64,000 nucleotides of DNA from NCBI GenBank assembly GCA_963848355.1, contig CAWKDG010000007.1, positions 1-64,000 of the forward strand, read 5' to 3'. Source of the stretch: CAWKDG01 sp963848355 (GTDB taxonomy: Bacteria > Actinomycetota > Acidimicrobiia > Acidimicrobiales > UBA8190). This document shows, piece after piece, positions 1 through 8,439 of this stretch (its first letter is position 1; each line of letters starts with the position of its first letter). The notes below the pieces were generated by a model that searched no databases, was not told where the DNA came from, and was given only the letters and a program-made list of their open reading frames with translations. The position numbers and the translations under genes were made by a program.

Positions 1-531
1 ATGAACCGTGATGAGCTCGAGGGCGTCACCAGCCATGAAATGAGCCACATCAAGAATCACGACATTCGGCTCTTGCTCATCGTGGGCACCTTGATTGGCA
101 TGGCGGCACTGCTGGGAAGCCTCCTGTGGCGGGGTGCCTTCTGGGGCAGTGTTCTGGGCGGAGGCGACGAGGGCGACAACGGGGAAGGTCAACTAATTCT
201 CGTGGTCGTCGCGGCTGGGGCGTTGTTGGCCGTCATCGGATTCGTCGTCGGCCCGCTCATTCGACTCGCTCTCTCACGCCGTCGAGAGTCGTTGGCGGAT
301 GTCAGCGGTGTGGAGGTCACCCGCAATCCGGAGGGGCTGCTGAGTGCGCTGAGGAAGCTGCAGCAGAACGACATACCGTTCAAAAAGATGAACCACGCCA
401 CTGCCGCAATGTGCATCGACGACCCCTTGCAGCACCACGAGAAGTGGTATCACCGTCTCTATGACACTCATCCTCCCATCGAGGAGAGGATCGCCGCCTT
501 GGAGAAAATCGCCTCGGGTGCCTCGGTCTGA
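1..531 (+). CDS. M48 family (HtpX-like) membrane zinc metalloprotease, N-terminus cut by window edge
   Basis: This is the C-terminal 176 residues of a membrane-bound zinc protease of the HtpX/M48 family, which degrades misfolded membrane proteins. The zinc motif HEMSH lies at residues 12-16 inside the usual family context (NRDELEGVTSHEMSHIKNHD). Two hydrophobic segments follow (about 24-43 and 65-87). The later RRESLADVSG stretch is where the third zinc ligand (Glu) sits in this family, and the THPPIEERIAAL ending is typical. The ATG at base 1 is an internal Met: complete members carry roughly 100 more N-terminal residues with two further membrane helices, so the true start lies upstream of the window. 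Confidence 0.9.
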   Translation: MNRDELEGVTSHEMSHIKNHDIRLLLIVGTLIGMAALLGSLLWRGAFWGSVLGGGDEGDNGEGQLILVVVAAGALLAVIGFVVGPLIRLALSRRRESLADVSGVEVTRNPEGLLSALRKLQQNDIPFKKMNHATAAMCIDDPLQHHEKWYHRLYDTHPPIEERIAALEKIASGASV

Positions 532-677
532 TCGACCAGTCCTGCGGATGGGTCAGGCCCCTCTCGTTGGCCAGAGGCCCAGCGGTGTGATGGGTGAGGT
601 CCGACCCAGGCATGCGGTGTACCCGGTGGCTCAGTGGGACCCTCGGTGAGGCAACGATTCGAAAGGGCTTGGAATGC

Positions 678-1190
678 CTAGGCCGAGGTCTGGGTTCGCA
701 GCACTTCTCGGAGTTGGCGCCGCGATTCGATGTTCAATTTTCGGTAGACCTTCCTGAGGTGGTAGTCGATCGTTGCCGAGGAGAGAAACAGCGTGGCCGC
801 GATCTCCGAATTGGTGAGTCCTTCGGAGGCTAGCGAGGCGATTCGGCGTTCTTGAGGAGTGAGTTCCGCCGTTGTCGACCGCCCGAGGACGGACTCGTTC
901 TCCGGTGGCCAGAAGCTCTGCCTCAGCCCGCCTGGCGAACCCTTTGGCTCCCATCATGACGAAGAAGTCGTGCGCTGGACGTAGTTGCTCGCGGGCATCA
1001 ACCCGCCAGTTCTCCCGACGAAGCCACTCTCCGTAGAGAAGTCGGGCATGAGCGAGATCCCGCGTGACCAGCGTTTCGCTGAGATGAGCCAGTGCCGACT
1101 TGTACATCTGTTCGGCTTCGGGACCAACGCACAGAAGGGCTCGGGATTGAGCCGCCAGTCCCAATGCCCAGTGGGTACTGATGCCGTCGA
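678..1190 (-). pseudogene. Frameshifted C-terminal fragment of a LuxR-family (AAA/LAL-type) regulator
   Basis: The minus strand encodes the end of a large LuxR regulator: a helical-repeat piece (HARLLYGEWLRRENWRVDAREQL), then ELLATGERVR, then a frameshift at about 868-895. In the next frame comes a good LuxR helix-turn-helix (LTPQERRIASLASEG, then TIDYHLRKVYRKL) ending at a TAG at 678-680. The whole N-terminal ATPase half is absent. The same landmarks occur in the copies at 1631 and 4545, so this is a decayed paralog. No protein with an intact DNA-binding domain can be made from it without a frameshift. Confidence 0.8.
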
Positions 1191-1630
1191 CGGTACTGGG
1201 GACCCACTTGGGCCTGCCGACCTTGATCAGCATCCTCCCCCGCGCCTTCGCTTTGGCGATCCGGGTGAACCGCAAGGATTGCGTGGATCGGTCTCGGTTC
1301 TCAGCAGGCACGGCGTGAGAGGTTCGGCCAGGTCACTGCCTTGACAGCGAATTTGTGGTTTGCACGGGCCCGAGCCACGGGACCAGACCAGGGTGTACAC
1401 GGGTGCGACGTAAGCCCCGAAGCTTCAATATTGCTGGTGTGGAGGCATCGCAACCGCTGTCCGTGGCGCTCTGGATACGGCGGGTAGTGGTGACGAAGGA
1501 CGTGGTGGCCTGTTCTCGGCATCGACAGAAGGCAGGTTTGCGGCTCGTGTGCCGTCGCAAGAGCGGTGTATGTCAGCCCTAAGAGCGAACAATGGCATTT
1601 GCGCCGATGTTCTACCAAAGGAGGGGATCG
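1191..1630. other. Intergenic stretch between two LuxR remnants
   Basis: I see no convincing gene here; open frames are out-of-frame shadows with no family motif. The right end holds the strong ribosome binding site (AAAGGAGGGG, 1617-1626) of the next gene. Confidence 0.5.
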
Positions 1631-2431
1631 ATGGGTGAGGAGACCTCGGTGGTTCATGCGACGCACCTCGCGCTGAGCGACGGAGACGGAATGGGAGTAT
1701 TGAGCGACTGCATGACGGCGCTGCTGAACAATGCCCTCGGCTGCTACTCGATGGCGTTGATCGCAGCGGAGCGTGCACACCGGCACGCCAAGGAGCTCGG
1801 CATCGAAACATTGGTCCTCCCCGAGCTGGTCGAGGCCGCCAGCCGCTGCGGGCAGACCGAGCGCGCCTGGCTGGCCCTCCAAGAGCTCTCCGAGACGACG
1901 CGGGGTAGTGTTGCCGACTGGGGGCTTAGTATGGAAACCCGGTCGCGGGCGCTCTTGAACGAAGGTGCCATCGCTGAGTCTTGTTATCAAGAGGCGATCG
2001 AGCGTCTCGGGCGCACGAGTGTGGAAATTGAATTGGGGCGCGCCCATCTGCTGTACGGCGAGTGGCTACGTCGCGCAAACCGCCGCACCGATGCCCGCGT
2101 ACAGTTGCGTTCAGCGCTCGAGATATTTTCCTCGCTGGGTTCCCAGGCCTTCGCAGAGCGCGCCCGTCGTGAGCTGTTGGCGACAGGCGAGACGGTACGC
2201 AAGCGGCGCGATGAGGCGCGCTTGGAGCTGACATCCCAGGAGACCGAGATCGCTCGCCTCGCTGGGTCGGGGTACACGAATGCCGAGATCGGCACTGAGC
2301 TGTTCATCAGCTCACGCACGGTCGAATGGCACTTGCGCAAGGTATACATAAAGCTCGGCGTCTGTTCTCGCAGGCAGCTGAGGAGAGCTTTTGGACCCCC
2401 CCAGGCAGGTGCAATGGCTTTGTCTTCATAG
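1631..2431 (+). CDS. N-truncated LuxR-family regulator (C-terminal repeat domain plus HTH)
   Basis: A 266-aa protein matching only the last third of LAL-type LuxR regulators: helical repeats (ALLNNALGCYSMALIAAERA, RAHLLYGEWLRRANRRTDAR) and a C-terminal LuxR DNA-binding domain (LTSQETEIARLAGSG, then TNAEIGTELFISSRTVEWHL). The Walker ATPase domain is missing. I chose the ATG at 1631 because a near-perfect Shine-Dalgarno (AAAGGAGG) ends 6 bases before it; an upstream ATG at 1592 lacks one. It is very similar to the C-terminus of the intact gene at 4545. It may be a truncated paralog that has gained its own start, or a pseudogene. The 15 residues after the HTH look unrelated, consistent with a broken 3' end. 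Confidence 0.65.
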   Translation: MGEETSVVHATHLALSDGDGMGVLSDCMTALLNNALGCYSMALIAAERAHRHAKELGIETLVLPELVEAASRCGQTERAWLALQELSETTRGSVADWGLSMETRSRALLNEGAIAESCYQEAIERLGRTSVEIELGRAHLLYGEWLRRANRRTDARVQLRSALEIFSSLGSQAFAERARRELLATGETVRKRRDEARLELTSQETEIARLAGSGYTNAEIGTELFISSRTVEWHLRKVYIKLGVCSRRQLRRAFGPPQAGAMALSS

Positions 2432-2550
2432 GCCGGGGTCGGAACTGCCTCGCCCGGCTACGTCCTCGAGGTCTAGGGCTCGGGCTGTTCGAGACAGCCC
2501 TTCGACGGTCCGACGTGTGTAGCGGAGCCACGATCGCGGTATAGCCGACA

Positions 2551-2808
2551 TTGTGGACCTCAGACCGAGACGAGAGCGCGGTGCCGAAGCTCGTTGACCG
2601 ATACGAGATGCTGGCGCTGGAGCCCGCCAAGGGAAGGAAGGACGATGCTGAGCGCCTTGACCGACAGGCCGTCGATGCTGGATCGTCGTTCGGCGCAGGG
2701 CGGGATCTCCGGGAGCGGGTCGGCACAGCGGTCGAGAGCGGACTGATGAGCGTCGACAGCCACCTGATGAAAGGGCTGACGAAACCCTTGTACGGCGGAT
2801 GGTGGTAG
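2551..2808 (+). CDS. Small ORF of unknown function just upstream of the HEAT-like gene
   Basis: An 85-residue frame with a TTG start ends 4 bases before the next start codon. It has no motif I recognise (charged N-terminal half, C-terminus LTKPLYGGWW). It could be the 3' remnant of a longer gene once paired with the HEAT-like protein. The rest of 2432-2812 shows nothing else. Only the close spacing supports it as coding. Confidence 0.25.
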   Translation: MWTSDRDESAVPKLVDRYEMLALEPAKGRKDDAERLDRQAVDAGSSFGAGRDLRERVGTAVESGLMSVDSHLMKGLTKPLYGGWW

Positions 2809-2812
2809 GTCC

Positions 2813-3214
2813 ATGATTGAGTCAGCGGAGGAATTCGTGCGGCTACGGACGAGCACAGATCCCGCAGATTACCAGCGGACCGTGGACGAGGAGCTCTGCC
2901 AGGACATCATCGAGCGCTTTCCCCATATGCGCTCATGGGTCGCCGCCAATAAGCAGCTTCCGATGTCGATCCTCCGCGTGCTGGCCATCGACCCCGATCA
3001 GAGAGTGCGAAGCATTGTGTGCGTAAAGACGAATCTGAACCCCGCGCTCATCGAGATCCTGTCACGGGACTCTTCGGAGTCAGTCCGCACCGGTATCGCC
3101 CGACGGTCGAACACGCCCGTCGAGATCATCCTCAAGTTGGTGAAGGATGAAAGCGGCGAGGTACGCGAAGCGGCGATCCAGGCGCTCGCCAAGCGGAAGG
3201 GTGACATTGGCTGA
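2813..3214 (+). CDS. HEAT/LRV-type repeat protein
   Basis: A 133-aa soluble, all-helical protein. After an N-terminal stretch typical of an actinobacterial family (MIESAEEFVRLRTSTDPADYQ) come short helical repeats of the kind 'LPMSILRVLAIDPDQRVRSIV', 'NPALIEILSRDSSESVRTGIA' and 'TPVEIILKLVKDESGEVREAA'. Such repeats usually form protein-binding solenoids. The family is often found as a small gene behind a variable partner, which suggests an immunity or accessory role, but that is inference. The ATG start follows a GGTGGTAGG-like ribosome site. Length appears complete. Confidence 0.75.
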   Translation: MIESAEEFVRLRTSTDPADYQRTVDEELCQDIIERFPHMRSWVAANKQLPMSILRVLAIDPDQRVRSIVCVKTNLNPALIEILSRDSSESVRTGIARRSNTPVEIILKLVKDESGEVREAAIQALAKRKGDIG

Positions 3215-3639
3215 TGCAAGACGGGCCGGTACGTACGCGATCAAGACGCCCACAATTGTGACGTCGGGTCTCAGCTCCGTTTGCTGTCTCCCGCTCGGGT
3301 GGGTAATGCGCTCTGAAGCCCTCTGCGTGAGGTGATACCAAGCTTTTATGAAGACTTTGCGTAGGTGCCATTCGACTGTTCGTGCGCTATGAACAGCTGG
3401 GCGCTGTAGGGTGCCACTTCAGAATCGATGTCCTGAGTCCGGCTGACGATCGTCACAATGGTCGTGCGAACCCGACCGCAGAACACGCTGAGCAAGCCAA
3501 TCTTTCCCGGGGCGCGATCGATTCCCGCTTCAAGCAACTCCGATGGCTTGATCGAGGCTGGCGGGCGCCCTGATCGCCGCGGTCTACGCCGCTCTTCGGT
3601 AGTACTCGGGAATCAGGCCACCCAAGAGATCGGACGTTT
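3215..3639. other. Gene-free stretch
   Basis: About 425 bases between the HEAT-like gene and the transposase relic. I see no coding frame with family features and no clear hairpin or repeat. Confidence 0.5.
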
Positions 3640-4470
3640 GACCGAGTCGTCGATGGTGAACGGCGGGACTTCGTTCGTTCCCTTCGGCGCCACAAGGCTG
3701 AGGCCGCTATACGGTCGCTTGCAGTTGTAGTGTTCGACGTACGTCTTCAACACCGAGCGGAGATGCCGTTTGCCCAGGAGGAGCACCCGATCGAGGCTCG
3801 GTGCGGACCGTTCAGATGAACCGTTCGGCATAGGCGTTGCCTTCGGTGCCCACCACGGTGTGCGCAGGATCTCGATTCCCTCGGCGCGGAACACCTGATT
3901 GAATACCGGACAGAATCACTCGTCGGGGTCATGTACCAGGTATCGGCTCGGTCCGTCGCGGCGTTCATGACGCCTCGGTTAGTTTCCGGGCGATTTACAC
4001 GAACCAAGCGGCATTGGGGGCGCCGTCGGTCACACCACCGATGAGGACTCTTCCTCGTTCAGGTCGATGAAGAAGAGGACGTGAAGAGCCTTCAAACCTT
4101 CAAACGAACTGACTCGGCGGTGAAGAGTTCGCGGGAAATGATCGACGAGGTACGAATGAACTGACGCCGGGCCTCACCCTGTGGAGGAGGTCGACTCCTC
4201 TCGGCCAGGATTCGTCGAATGGTCGCAGTCGAGATCTCGGTACCGACCTTCTTGAGCTCTCCCTTCAGGCGGCAGTAGCCCAGCTCGGGTTCTCGCTGGC
4301 CCCCCGCCTGATGAGACATCGCAGATGGTCAGGGATCCGCCCTCGCGGCACGACCCGATGACGGTAGTCCATTCGGAGCGGGCCAGTTCACGATGCCAGC
4401 GTTGGGTCGTGTCTGGTGTGACGAGGGACGACACACGATCCCGCACTGGCCTTAGGCGCTGGAGGATCGA
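3640..4470 (-). pseudogene. Degenerate integrase-core (rve) transposase of an insertion sequence
   Basis: Pieces of one rve-type transposase are spread over several minus-strand frames. At 4092-4319 there is a 'YCRLKGELKKVGTEISTATIRRIL' region (the usual 'GYRRI..EL...G..VS..TV..IL' helix) and a worn 'FFTVDTV'-like catalytic strand. Around 3900-4000 the D-containing core is scrambled. At 3640-3890 the C-terminal part reads HLRSVLKTYVEHYNCKRPYSG, a standard end for these enzymes. At least two frameshifts separate the pieces, so the element is dead. Terminal repeats could not be assigned. Confidence 0.75.
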
Positions 4471-4544
4471 GAGCACCCATCGCTCCTGCTCGCACCATGG
4501 TATACCCGGGTTGAATCCCTAGTCCCTGGTGGTTACGATCGGGC

Positions 4545-7307
4545 ATGGCGGTTCAGGGTCCTCGTTTCCACGGCCGGACCACAGAGCGGCACAAATTGAG
4601 CCGGTCGCTGGATCAGGTCCGAACTGGCGAGAGCGTGGCTCTGGTCTTGCGCGGTGAGCCTGGGATAGGTAAGACGGCCCTGCTGGATCACTGCGCCGGG
4701 CAGGCTTCGGGCTTTCAGATTGCCCGGATCGCGGGGATGCAGTCCGAGATGGAGTTGCCATTCGCGGGACTGCATCAACTCTGCGCACCGATGCTCGACC
4801 GGCTCGATGCTCTTCCGGATCCCCAGCAGGACGCGCTCCGAGTGGCATTCGGCCTAACGACGGGCCGGGCACCCGACCGCTTCCTCGTAGCCCTTGCGGC
4901 GCTTGGCTTGTTGGCTGAATTCGCGCAGAAGCATCCGTTGCTGTGCATCGTCGATGACGCCCAATGGCTTGATTCCGCGTCCGGCCAGGTCTTCGGGTTT
5001 GTGGCGCGACGGCTCGTTGCCGAGTCGGTACTTATGCTTTTTGGTATCAGAGAGCCCAGTGAGGAACGCCACCTCGTAGGGTTGCCGGAGCTGATTCTGC
5101 ACGGCCTCGCCAACGACGACGCTCAGGCTCTGCTTGCAGCAGCCGTCCCCGGACGGGTCGATCCCCGTGTTCGGGATCGAGTCATTGCCGAAACACGGGG
5201 AAATCCCCTGGCATTGTTGGAACTGCCCAAAGGCATGACCGCGGCCGAACTGTCGGGTGGTTTCCCAGTTCCCCACTCGAGGGATCTTCCCGGTCAGCTT
5301 GAGGAGCACTTTCTCAGGCGTCTCGAGACGCTACCTGAGGCCACCCAGCACCTGGTCCTGCTGGCAGCTGCCGATCCGACCGGAGATGTCGCTCTGCTCT
5401 GGCGTGCGGCGGAGACGCTCGGAGTCGGACGAGAAGCGGTCGTCGCCGACACCGAACAACTCGTCGAAATCGGGGCGCAGGTGCAGTTTCGCCATCCCCT
5501 GGTTCGCTCGGCGATCTATTCGGGAGCGTCCTCGGAGGAGCGCCGGGAAGTGCACCTGGCCTTGGTCGCGGCGATGGACCCGCAGACCGACCCCGACCGT
5601 CGTGCCTGGCATCGTGGACTGGCGACAGCGGGACCCGACGAGGAGGTGGCGTCCGAGCTTGAGCGCTCAGCCGCCCGTGCTCAGGCACGCGGTGGTCTGG
5701 CTGCGGCATCAGCGTTCCTGGAGCGTTCGGTGGCGTTGACAGAAGATTCCCAAAAGCGAGCTGAGCGGGCCCTTGCGGCCGCCCAAGCCCAGATCCAGGC
5801 CGGAGCGTTCGACGGGGCGGCCAGACTGCTGGCCACCGCGGAGTCGGATGCACAGACCGAATTCCAGCGCGCCCGGATCGATCTGCTGCGCGGACGGATC
5901 GCCTCGACGGCCGGCACAGACACGGAGGCGTGCGCCCAACTCCTGAAGGCGGCCAGGCGGCTTGAGCCGTTAGACGTCGGCCTGGCGCGAGAGACCTATC
6001 TCGAGGCGTTGGCCGCCGCTATGTACGCTGCTCATCTCGAGAGGAGCGGCCAGCTGCGCGAGGTGGCGTTGGCAGCGCGGGCCGCTTCAGTATCGTCCGA
6101 CCCATCGCGCCTATCAGACCTACTATTGGAGGGCTTCTCGCTGCTCGTCACGGAAGGACTCGCGGCAGCGACACCAACCCTGCAAGAGGCAGTCCGGGCG
6201 TCCTCAGGCGAAGAACTCTCGGTTGAAAGGGGTCTCCAGTGGGGGGCGATGGCCGTGACTGCTGCGGCCATACTTTGGGATTTCGAGAGTATGGCCCAAG
6301 TAGTGCTTCGTCAGACGGAATTCGCCCGTCGCAGCGGCGCCCTAGCGTCGCTGTGTATTGCGCTCACGGGAAGTGTTTACGTTACGGCTTGGTGCGGCGA
6401 CTTGGCAACGGCCGCTACGCTGGCGACCGAGCAGGATGCCCTAACTGAAGCGACCGGCATCCGCCAGGCACCTGTTGGCGCTGTCTTGCACGCGGCCCTT
6501 AGAGGAGATGAGCATCACAGTTCTACAATCATCGAGGCCGCGATTGATCTCGCCAACGCCCGGGGTGAGGGTATGGCTGCCACCGATGGGCACTGGGCGG
6601 CTGCCATCCTCTCGAACGGCCGGTCTTGTTACGAAGAGGCCCTTCCGCGGTCCATGCGGGCCACCGAAGCGCCAGCGCTCCATTTTGTTGCTTGGGCGCT
6701 CCCCGAGTTAATCGAGGCGGCCGTTCGTACGGGCAACGACGCACTAGCCGTCGATGCTTTTGAGCGATTCGCTGATCGCACCAAAGCAACCCAGGGCAAC
6801 TGGGCTCGGGGCATATATCCGCGTTGTCAAGCGCTGGTCAGCAATGGAGAGACAGCGGAGGAACATTACCGCACGGCCGTCGAATGTCTCAGCCGAACTG
6901 CGCTTCGGCCTGAGCACGCTCGTTCGCACCTGCTCTACGGAGAGTGGCTGCGCCGCCAGAACCGCCGCGCCGATGCGCGAGCTCAACTCAGATGTGCCCA
7001 CGACATGTTCAATGGAATGGGCATGCTCGCGTTCGCCGAACGTGCCCGCCACGAGTTGCGGGCGACAGGCGAAACGGTACGCAAGCGCCAAGAGGACACG
7101 CGCAATGATCTCACGCCCCAAGAGGAACACATAGCTCGTCTCGCTGCCGAGGGACGAACCAATCCGGAGATCGGTGCCCAGCTGTTCATCAGCGCCCGGA
7201 CCGTCGAGTGGCACCTTCGCAAGGTGTTCACGAAGCTGGGCATCACCTCGCGAAGGGGGCTACGTGACGCGTTGCCCGAACGAGCAGGAACCGGCGGCCG
7301 GATCTGA
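4545..7307 (+). CDS. LuxR-family transcriptional regulator with N-terminal AAA ATPase domain (LAL type)
   Basis: A full-length 920-aa regulator. Residues 37-44 form the Walker A loop (GEPGIGKT) and 132-143 the Walker B strand (LLCIVDDAQWLD). A long helical-repeat region (about 300-840) follows, and the last 65 residues are a LuxR/GerE helix-turn-helix (LTPQEEHIARLAAEG ... TVEWHLRKVFTKLG). Such proteins sense an unknown ligand or partner through the repeats and activate transcription in an ATP-dependent way; the target here is unknown. The ATG follows 'ACGATCGGGC', a weak ribosome site, but the N-terminus (FHGRTTERHKLSRSL) matches the usual family start. Two broken paralogs lie upstream (678-1190 and 1631-2431), implying local duplication and decay. 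Confidence 0.92.
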   Translation: MAVQGPRFHGRTTERHKLSRSLDQVRTGESVALVLRGEPGIGKTALLDHCAGQASGFQIARIAGMQSEMELPFAGLHQLCAPMLDRLDALPDPQQDALRVAFGLTTGRAPDRFLVALAALGLLAEFAQKHPLLCIVDDAQWLDSASGQVFGFVARRLVAESVLMLFGIREPSEERHLVGLPELILHGLANDDAQALLAAAVPGRVDPRVRDRVIAETRGNPLALLELPKGMTAAELSGGFPVPHSRDLPGQLEEHFLRRLETLPEATQHLVLLAAADPTGDVALLWRAAETLGVGREAVVADTEQLVEIGAQVQFRHPLVRSAIYSGASSEERREVHLALVAAMDPQTDPDRRAWHRGLATAGPDEEVASELERSAARAQARGGLAAASAFLERSVALTEDSQKRAERALAAAQAQIQAGAFDGAARLLATAESDAQTEFQRARIDLLRGRIASTAGTDTEACAQLLKAARRLEPLDVGLARETYLEALAAAMYAAHLERSGQLREVALAARAASVSSDPSRLSDLLLEGFSLLVTEGLAAATPTLQEAVRASSGEELSVERGLQWGAMAVTAAAILWDFESMAQVVLRQTEFARRSGALASLCIALTGSVYVTAWCGDLATAATLATEQDALTEATGIRQAPVGAVLHAALRGDEHHSSTIIEAAIDLANARGEGMAATDGHWAAAILSNGRSCYEEALPRSMRATEAPALHFVAWALPELIEAAVRTGNDALAVDAFERFADRTKATQGNWARGIYPRCQALVSNGETAEEHYRTAVECLSRTALRPEHARSHLLYGEWLRRQNRRADARAQLRCAHDMFNGMGMLAFAERARHELRATGETVRKRQEDTRNDLTPQEEHIARLAAEGRTNPEIGAQLFISARTVEWHLRKVFTKLGITSRRGLRDALPERAGTGGRI

Positions 7308-7628
7308 GTTGCTCCACCTAGGCCTGGGGGCCACCTCACTTGTCTTCCAGGGCCAGACCTGTGGGTGCCGAAATGCCGTCCAGGCCGCTCAACCGGACTT
7401 TCGCTGAGCGTTCCCGAGGGCAAGGTTGAGGTGTGGCCGTTTCCTTCCTGTGCCTGGCGTTCGTTCGGGTGCTCCAGGTATCCGTCTCCATAGAGTGCCA
7501 ACCGTCCAACGGCCCCGGGCCGGTCGATCGGCCCCCGGCCCGGCTCCGACGCAGACAAGGCCCCGTCGATGTGGTGCACGTGGTACAAGAATCTTTGCTT
7601 CGCGCTGCACAGAAAACGCACGCAACAC
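7308..7628. other. Gene-free stretch left of the direct repeats
   Basis: No credible coding frame. Long open frames here are shadows that run into the tRNA-derived repeat. A lost integrase gene would be expected near this position, but I see no recombinase motif. Confidence 0.45.
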
Positions 7629-7664
7629 GGTCAACTACGGTCAATAGCGGTCTGTCGCGGTCAA
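7629..7664 (+). repeat. Four direct repeats with 10-bp period (GGTCAA core)
   Basis: GGTCAA occurs at 7629, 7639 and 7659, with GGTCTG at 7649, giving an exact 10-bp period, about one helical turn. The array lies 77 bases left of the tRNA-Gly scar. Helically phased direct repeats next to a tRNA core are typical of arm or excisionase binding sites of tyrosine-recombinase elements; that role is inferred from position only. Confidence 0.6.
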
Positions 7665-7740
7665 CCGAAAACGCCGACCACGCTGCATCAAGTTGCAAAG
7701 GCGCAGGTAGGGAAGTCGGGCTTCGTCATTGCGCGTTTCT

Positions 7741-7785
7741 TTGCCAAGGTGAGGGTCGCGGGTTCGAATCCCGTCGTCCGCTCCA
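7741..7785 (+). repeat. 3' half of tRNA-Gly(GCC): candidate attachment-site scar, copy 1
   Basis: These 45 bases read as the anticodon loop (TTGCCAA, anticodon GCC), the 3' anticodon strand GGTGA, variable loop, a perfect T arm (GCGGG TTCGAAT CCCGT), the 3' acceptor strand CGTCCGC, discriminator T and CCA. The 5' half is absent: the bases before the loop do not pair with GGTGA and there is no D arm. It is therefore not a functional tRNA gene. A duplicated tRNA 3' half is the normal footprint of site-specific integration. Two more copies are at 23523 and 29491. Confidence 0.85.
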
Positions 7786-7908
7786 GAGAAAGTCCAGGTC
7801 GCGGCGTTGCGAGGGGCCGAAATCGGCTTCTTGTGCTTCTGGAAGCGCGGCGTGCCACTTTTTGCACCACATTTTCTTGTGTGAAATTCCGGTTCATGCT
7901 TTCCACTG

Positions 7909-7988
7909 TGGCTCCGGCACCCGTTTGACACTTTCCTGACGCGGCTCCGGTACCTGGGCGACAGTGGCTCCGGTACCTGTTTGACACT
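7909..7988 (+). repeat. Three imperfect ~23-bp direct repeats at the left edge of an IS481-like relic
   Basis: Three copies of a TGGCTCCGGTACCTGTTTGA-like unit start at 7909, 7942 and 7965. Copies 1 and 3 also share the following CACT; the middle copy is the most diverged (GGGCGACA at its right end). Sequences of this kind sit at the ends of IS481-type elements, and the transposase relic starts 64 bases further on. They may be terminal repeats from successive insertions. Confidence 0.55.
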
Positions 7989-8052
7989 CGCTCCATTGCC
8001 TCACCGTCCGTTTTCACCTTGGCTTGACCGCACCCGAACCCAGGAGGCGGTC

Positions 8053-8439
8053 ATGGCGCTGGTGGACCTTTCGATGCTTGAGCAGCGCTAACTCGCCGTG
8101 CGGGAGATGCTCGACACCGGAGCCACGGTCACCGATGTGGCCTCTCGCCACGGGGTGGACAGGCGCACCCTCCACCGGTGGCTCGTGCGCTATGCCAACG
8201 AGGGGGTCGGGGCCTTGGCCGAGAAAAGCTCCAAGCCCGACCGCTGTCCACACCAGCTGGCGCCCGTCATCGAGGCCCGGATCGTCTCGATGCGGACCGT
8301 GCATCCAGCCTGGGGGCCACGGACGATCCTGACCAAGCTGCGCAAGGAGTTCGACGACGTACCGTCGCGCTCGGCCGTCTATCGGTGCCTGGTGCACCAG
8401 AAGCTGATCCTCACCGGGTGGCGAGGGTTGGGACTCTAG
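8053..8439 (+). pseudogene. IS481-type transposase, N-terminal fragment with in-frame stop
   Basis: A CAGGAGG ribosome site precedes ATG 8053. The frame reads MALVDLSMLEQR, then a TAA at 8089, then LAVREMLDTGATVTDVASRHG, VDRRTLHRWLVRYANEG and WGPRTILTKLRKEF. This is the helix-turn-helix half of an IS481/integrase-core transposase. The catalytic half is missing: the frame ends at 8439, where the convergent protease gene ends. Stop codon and truncation make it inactive. Confidence 0.85.

Noticed and set aside
7741..7785. A complete tRNA-Gly gene
   Set aside because: Only the 3' half is present; no D arm, no 5' acceptor strand, and no pairing partner for the anticodon stem in the upstream bases. 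The same holds for the other two copies.
7641..8017. Minus-strand ORFs with 'DGIRTRDPHLGK' or 'TGFEPATLTLAKK' sequences
   Set aside because: Such peptides are well-known artefacts of translating tRNA T-arm sequence in reverse; they come from the tRNA-Gly scar.
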